From an uncultured Solobacterium sp. (GTDB lineage Bacteria; Bacillota_I; Bacilli_A; Erysipelotrichales; Erysipelotrichaceae): a stretch of DNA of 8,092 bases. The stretch lies in the NCBI GenBank assembly GCA_938041275.1, contig CALISH010000037.1, forward strand, positions 1 through 8,092. The letters are read 5' to 3'. This document shows positions 4,376 to 8,092 of the stretch, one piece after another. A model generated the notes under the pieces. That model worked only from the letters and a program-made list of their open reading frames with translations, had not been told where the DNA came from and did not search any database. The translations under genes were made by a program, and so were the position numbers. Within the stretch, counting starts at the first letter, position 1. Every line of letters begins with the position of its first letter.

Positions 4376-5266
4376 ATGAAAAAGATATTAATTATAGGTT
4401 CGGCACATGTAGACTTTGTTTCGCATGTCAATAAACTTCCGCAAGGAAATGAAGAGTTTAACGTTATAAGACAAGAACAAATTATCAGCGGTACGGGTTT
4501 TAAAGCTGCAGATATATTTCAACATTTTGATTTTCCGTATGAATTATATGCGCCGATTGGTACCGGTATTTATGGCGAAACTGTAGAGGCAGAAATGGTA
4601 GCACATAATCTACCAATTAATGTCAGGACACAGCTAGTAAATGGTTGTACTTATCACATGGTTGATGAAGAAGGAAATCAAACTTATTTTAGTGTACCTG
4701 GTGGTGAATATAACTTTGATATGTCGTTTGCACAAACGCTAGAAAAAGATGATATTCATGCGGTATTACTCTATGGGGAGATGTTAAGTGGAGAAGGTGT
4801 CATTGATTTATTAAATACTTTAGATGATTTGGAAAAACCTATCTATTTTGTGCCAGGTGAATTTGGTGATCAGATGGATGAGGATGTTTTTCATGCACTA
4901 TGTTCATTGAATCCAATACTATTATTATCTGAAACAGATGCGTATTATCTGTCTAGTGAAAAGTATCATGATTTTAAACTGACGGCAGAATACTTACATA
5001 CAATGACGGGTTCGGATGTTATGATTTTTAAAAACAATGAAGGTATGTATTCCTATGGAGATGAAAAGTTCATGTTACCATGCGAGCATGTACCTGATAT
5101 TGAACTGCAGGCAGCTGTATTCGTTCTTGCACAATTAGCTGGTATTGATGTGAAGAACAGTATGGCGTTCATGTATGACTTTGCTAAAAAGTTAGAACAT
5201 GATTATGATGATTTTACCTTTGCGGAAGGCAAGACTAGACTTGCAGAGATCATCGCACAGAAGTAA
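4376..5266 (+). CDS. Degenerate PfkB/ribokinase-fold protein, probable pseudokinase
   Basis: The product is 296 residues, the usual length for PfkB sugar and nucleoside kinases. The N-terminus ILIIGSAHVDFV (4-15) matches the first strand and substrate-binding Asp (D13) of the family, and SGTGFKAAD (38-46) stands where GGKGANQA is normal. Later motifs are eroded. LSETDA (184-189) replaces NxxE. IFKNNEGMYSY (217-227) replaces the T-LG-xG ATP loop. VPDIELQAAVFVLA (239-252) falls where VDTTGAGDTFNGAF should be, so the anion-hole glycines and catalytic Asp are missing. Phosphotransfer is therefore unlikely, while ligand binding is possible. The start is supported by the position of the first strand but has no ribosome site, so the mRNA may be leaderless. 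Its stop overlaps the ATPase start (TAATG), which suggests coupled translation and a shared role. An uncharacterised kinase using another base is possible but less likely. Confidence 0.8.
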   Translation: MKKILIIGSAHVDFVSHVNKLPQGNEEFNVIRQEQIISGTGFKAADIFQHFDFPYELYAPIGTGIYGETVEAEMVAHNLPINVRTQLVNGCTYHMVDEEGNQTYFSVPGGEYNFDMSFAQTLEKDDIHAVLLYGEMLSGEGVIDLLNTLDDLEKPIYFVPGEFGDQMDEDVFHALCSLNPILLLSETDAYYLSSEKYHDFKLTAEYLHTMTGSDVMIFKNNEGMYSYGDEKFMLPCEHVPDIELQAAVFVLAQLAGIDVKNSMAFMYDFAKKLEHDYDDFTFAEGKTRLAEIIAQK

Positions 5267-7542
5267 TGTCAAAAAAAGGACTTTCAACAAGTGAAATCAA
5301 CCAGCGTATTCAAGAGAATAAAGTAAATGGTGAATCAAAGAAATTATCAAAGTCGACGATAAATATCATTAAGGAAAATATCTTTACATATTTTAACTTT
5401 TTAAATGTCATACTTTTTATATTTGTATTTACAACTGGTAAATATCAAAACGCGATGTTTATGGGTGCAGTTATAACAAACGCGCTCATCGGTATCATTC
5501 AAGAGATACGCGCAAAAAAACTATTGGATCAGATAAGAATTCTTACAACCACGAAAGTGAATGCTTTTCGTAATGATGCATGGATTGAAATTTCTGTCGA
5601 TGAGATTGTACAAGATGATGTTTTAAGCTTACAATCAGGGATTCAGACACCAATTGATGGTGTAATTACTGAAGGTAGCCTAGAAATTAATGAGAGTCTT
5701 TTGACTGGAGAATCTGATACAGTTTATAAGAAAGTTGGAGATACTGTTTATAGTGGGACAATTGTGCTAAGTGGAGATGCGGAAGTATCTGTAACTAAAG
5801 TAGGATGCGACCGCCAATCTGAAAAGATTATGGAAGGCACAAAGATATCCGGGTTTCAGAAGAGTGCATTACAGAAGGATTTGCAGAAACTAATCAAGAT
5901 TGTATCTGTCTTAATTATTCCCGTCGCATTGATACTTGTGATAATGCAGATGGGAGTAAAAGGGGTAGGGTATTCGGCTATCGTATTAAATACATCAGCC
6001 GCAATCATCGGTATGATTCCAGAAGGCTTAGTTGTACTAACAAGTGTTGCCCTAGCGGTTTCTATGATGCGTTTATTAAAATTAAAGGCACTTGTGCAGG
6101 AGTTGTATTCAATTGAAGGTCTTGCAAGAGTTGATGTGGTATGTCTTGATAAAACAGGAACATTAACCCAAGGAGATATGCAGGTTGACCATATTGAAAT
6201 TGTTGGTAATATTTCTGAGTTGAATCTATATGCATATATGCATGCATACTTAACAATGGAAAAACATCCAAATCCTACTGCGAAAGCTATGTTGGAGTAT
6301 TTCAAGAGTGATACAAAAATCCAAGTAGATGATTTCCAACCTTTTGTGAGTGAACGTAAATATACAAGTGCTTCTTTGCATGGTATAGGAACACTATATG
6401 TTGGTGCATTTGAGTTTATATTTAACAAAGAAGATGCAGTCTATCAAACGTATCATGATACGTTTTCTCAAGGAGAGCTGCGTACGATTGCGATAGCACT
6501 TGCAAAGGAAAAAAATAGGAAAGAATTACTAAGCTTGGTATACATCCGTGACATCATGCGGCCAAATGTAAATGAAACACTAGCCTATCTTTCTAAACAA
6601 GGTGTTACAATCAAAGTCATCTCGGGTGATTATTCAAAGACAGTTTCTTCAATCGCAAGAAAAGCTGGGGTACCAAATGCAGATAAGTATATCGATTTAT
6701 CCGTTGGTGAAATTGATTATAATCAAGTTGTTGAAGAATATACTGTTTTTGGAAGAGTGCTTCCAAAACAAAAGAAAGAACTGCTGACAGCGCTACAGCG
6801 TAAACATGTTGTAGCCATGGTAGGGGATGGTGTAAATGATGTACCTGCATTACGACAAGCAGATGTATCAATCGCTATGCTTGCAGGTTCGTCGGCTGCG
6901 AAAGATATTTCTGATATTGTTTTATTAGAAAATGATTTTAATGTCGTACCTTCGATTGTCTGTGAGGGTAGAAGAGTGATCAATAATATCTCTAGAGCGT
7001 CTTCGATGTATCTGGTTAAAACCTTATTTTCATTCTTCTTAACGATTTATGTCGCGCTATTTCAAACTGTATATCCATTTGTGCCGGTACATCTAACAAT
7101 GATCAGTGCAATCTGTGTGGGAATTCCAACAGTATTTCTACAATTAGAGCCTAGCTTCGAAAGATTAAACGGTAGGTTTTTGGTGGATGCGTTTTTACGA
7201 GCGCTTCCATCCGCAATTACAGTTGTGCTAGTTGTAGTCTTCATGAAGGTCTATCGTACAGCAATGGACTTACCTTTACAAAATGTAAATGCAATCGTAG
7301 TGTTTGTGACAGGTATGATTTATCTTTATACTTTGTATCGTATCTATCAACCAACCACAAAGTATCGTTTAACAATTGTCCTCGTCATGAGTTTTCTCTT
7401 CGTGATTATCTATTATTTCACGCAGGGTATCTTAGGGATTTCATTTAGTTTAGAACTGCTTCCAATTACACTTTTGACAAGTGTGATAGGCGTTGTATTA
7501 GTAACTTTATTAGGCTTTTCATTGACAATGCGTTCAAAATAA
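5266..7542 (+). CDS. P-type cation-transporting ATPase, CtpE/Exp7-like
   Basis: The product is a 758-residue ATP-driven cation pump of the cytoplasmic membrane. In order: M1-M2 at about 40-80; actuator domain with TGES at 147-150; M3-M4 at about 208-262 with the ion-site motif IPEGLVVLTS (251-260); phosphorylation site DKTGT (D295); nucleotide domain with SERK (K365) and GAFE (380-383); SGD (453-455) and GDGVND (520-525) of the P domain; then six more helices, M5 from about 580 and M6 with GIPTVFLQLEPS (619-630). The EGLARVDVVCLDKTGT and GIPxxFLxLEP segments resemble mycobacterial CtpE, a Ca2+ uptake pump, and pneumococcal Exp7. No heavy-metal domain or CPC motif is present, so Ca2+ or a related cation is the best inference. 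Translation starts in TAATG with no clear Shine-Dalgarno, so it likely depends on the PfkB-like gene. No terminator hairpin is visible after the stop. Confidence 0.93.
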   Translation: MSKKGLSTSEINQRIQENKVNGESKKLSKSTINIIKENIFTYFNFLNVILFIFVFTTGKYQNAMFMGAVITNALIGIIQEIRAKKLLDQIRILTTTKVNAFRNDAWIEISVDEIVQDDVLSLQSGIQTPIDGVITEGSLEINESLLTGESDTVYKKVGDTVYSGTIVLSGDAEVSVTKVGCDRQSEKIMEGTKISGFQKSALQKDLQKLIKIVSVLIIPVALILVIMQMGVKGVGYSAIVLNTSAAIIGMIPEGLVVLTSVALAVSMMRLLKLKALVQELYSIEGLARVDVVCLDKTGTLTQGDMQVDHIEIVGNISELNLYAYMHAYLTMEKHPNPTAKAMLEYFKSDTKIQVDDFQPFVSERKYTSASLHGIGTLYVGAFEFIFNKEDAVYQTYHDTFSQGELRTIAIALAKEKNRKELLSLVYIRDIMRPNVNETLAYLSKQGVTIKVISGDYSKTVSSIARKAGVPNADKYIDLSVGEIDYNQVVEEYTVFGRVLPKQKKELLTALQRKHVVAMVGDGVNDVPALRQADVSIAMLAGSSAAKDISDIVLLENDFNVVPSIVCEGRRVINNISRASSMYLVKTLFSFFLTIYVALFQTVYPFVPVHLTMISAICVGIPTVFLQLEPSFERLNGRFLVDAFLRALPSAITVVLVVVFMKVYRTAMDLPLQNVNAIVVFVTGMIYLYTLYRIYQPTTKYRLTIVLVMSFLFVIIYYFTQGILGISFSLELLPITLLTSVIGVVLVTLLGFSLTMRSK

Positions 7543-7569
7543 ATTCGTGCAATTTAAGGTGAGCTTGTG

Positions 7570-7575
7570 TATAAT
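7570..7575 (+). promoter_or_regulatory. -10 box for tRNA-Leu
   Basis: TATAAT at 7570-7575 would start a transcript near 7582, six bases before tRNA-Leu. No good -35 is at the right distance; GTGCAA at 7547-7552 is 17 bases away but matches only 3 of 6. Read-through from the ATPase gene is also possible. Confidence 0.55.
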
Positions 7576-7587
7576 TACTATTGCGAT

Positions 7588-7669
7588 GCGGATATGGTGA
7601 AACTGGTAGACACGCTGATTTCAGGTGTCAGTGAGGCGACTCGTGCAGGTTCGAATCCTGTTATCCGCA
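7588..7669 (+). tRNA. tRNA-Leu(CAG)
   Basis: Acceptor GCGGATA pairs with TATCCGC. The anticodon stem CTGAT/GTCAG encloses loop TTCAGGT, giving CAG. A class II variable arm is present, and the T arm is GCAGG-TTCGAAT-CCTGT with one G-U pair. The discriminator is A, as in leucine tRNAs. It is followed by CTA, so the CCA end is not encoded. Confidence 0.95.
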
Positions 7670-7678
7670 CTAATAGTT

Positions 7679-7699
7679 GGCCCGATCATCGGGTCTTTT
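7679..7699 (+). terminator. Terminator after tRNA-Leu
   Basis: GGCCCGA (7679-7685) pairs with TCGGGTC (7689-7695), with one G-U pair, around a 3-base loop. It is followed by TTTTATTTT. The hairpin begins 9 bases after the mature tRNA. Confidence 0.85.
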
Positions 7700-7721
7700 A
7701 TTTTGTGTGAATTGGGGTTGT

Positions 7722-7765
7722 TTGAAGTAATATTGTTTATCTTATACAATGTATACATGGGGTGA
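7722..7765 (+). promoter_or_regulatory. Promoter and ribosome site of the GNAT-like gene
   Basis: TTGAAG (7722-7727), a 17-base spacer and TACAAT (7745-7750) form a plausible promoter with a transcript start near 7757. The Shine-Dalgarno GGGGTGA (7759-7765) lies 5 bases before ATG 7771, giving a very short leader. A palindrome, ATGTATACAT (7749-7758), and a second TATACAT (7766-7772) overlap the start region and could be operator elements, though their AT-richness makes chance likely. Confidence 0.6.
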
Positions 7766-7770
7766 TATAC

Positions 7771-8092
7771 ATGAAAATCATAAAGAATGAAGAAATCAAT
7801 GAGAACTTGTTTTCACAGATGATTCGTTTGGACCATGCGGTATGGCCGTCAGATGATGAAAGCTACTTACCAGCTTCCTATTTACGTCGATTGTATGAAG
7901 GCTCAAAGGATGGATTGTTTTTTGCGGTAGATGATGAAGGTCATTTGATGGGCTATCAAACTTTAATTTTTGTAGATGAGGATAATTTTCAGAAATACTA
8001 TGAGACTGGTGATTTCACGATTTTAAAAAATATTGGTATGAAGAAGGGGAATAGCTGCCGCTGTGACGGAGGCGCTGGAGGCCAAGAAGGGC
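7771..8092 (+). CDS. Putative GNAT-family N-acetyltransferase, 5' part
   Basis: The frame is open to the window end with 107 codons visible, starting MKIIKNEEINENLFSQMI and continuing with LFFAVDDEGHLMGYQTLIFVDED. The FFAVDDEGHLMGYQTL stretch (about 51-66) resembles the strand-turn-strand (xVxxxGxxVGxxxL) before the acetyl-CoA-binding motif of GNAT enzymes. KNIGMKK (about 87-93) may lead into motif A. The expected R/Q-x-x-G-x-G/A is not in this frame. After about 8048 the composition becomes GC-rich, and the next frame reads KGIAAAVTEALEAKKG, which looks like a GNAT motif A helix. A one-base insertion or an assembly join is therefore suspected. The start is well supported by a Shine-Dalgarno. 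The substrate is unknown and the GNAT call is tentative. Confidence 0.6.
   Translation, partial: MKIIKNEEINENLFSQMIRLDHAVWPSDDESYLPASYLRRLYEGSKDGLFFAVDDEGHLMGYQTLIFVDEDNFQKYYETGDFTILKNIGMKKGNSCRCDGGAGGQEG

Noticed and set aside
5856..6428. Minus-strand open frame of 190 codons inside the ATPase gene
   Set aside because: It is fully antisense to conserved ATPase motifs (PEGL, DKTGT) and has no ribosome site or recognisable domain.
1..8092. CRISPR array, insertion sequence or toxin-antitoxin locus
   Set aside because: I found no regularly spaced repeats, transposase motifs, terminal inverted repeats or small gene pair of that kind on either strand.

Overview
The window is an AT-rich, low-GC Gram-positive type segment (Bacillota). 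The evidence is strong GGAGG ribosome sites, TTG/TATAAT-type promoters, hairpin plus U-run terminators, and a tRNA operon whose gene order resembles the large Bacillus tRNA operons. The protein set would suit the Erysipelotrichia or nearby lineages, but that placement is a guess from general resemblance. Both ends are cut inside genes, so this may be a whole short contig.

Layout. 1-416 is the C-terminal end of an MgtE magnesium channel. It is convergent with a minus-strand gene (444-1466) for a methyltransferase/spermidine-synthase-fold protein, and the two share a bidirectional terminator. Divergent from the latter is a 421-residue ArsB/NhaD-type (IT superfamily) ion transporter at 1565-2830, with its own promoter and terminator. 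A tRNA operon fills 2949-3587: Arg(ACG), Pro(TGG), Met(CAT), Ile2(CAT), Ser(TGA), initiator fMet(CAT), Phe(GAA). It has a near-consensus promoter in front and a terminator behind. A minus-strand lipoprotein with a Thr/Pro-rich linker and a DUF3761-like CSHHGG module follows (3662-4195). Divergent from it is a two-gene unit: a degenerate PfkB-fold protein (4376-5266) overlapping by one base (TAATG) a CtpE/Exp7-like P-type cation ATPase (5266-7542). The window closes with a single tRNA-Leu(CAG) with its own promoter and terminator, then the 5' part of a GNAT-like gene whose last ~40 bases change abruptly in composition and frame.

How the genes fit together. Three membrane transporters (MgtE for Mg2+, an IT-superfamily ion exchanger/permease, a CtpE-like ATPase) give the region an ion-homeostasis flavour, but only the PfkB-like/ATPase pair is clearly coupled. 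That pair is the best candidate for something undescribed: the PfkB-like protein keeps the fold's N-terminal signature but lacks the GAGD catalytic motif, so it may be a regulatory or ligand-sensing partner of the pump. Other notable points are an initiator tRNA with C33 and two U-U T-stem mismatches, and two genes whose -10 boxes lie so close to the ATG that their mRNAs may be leaderless.
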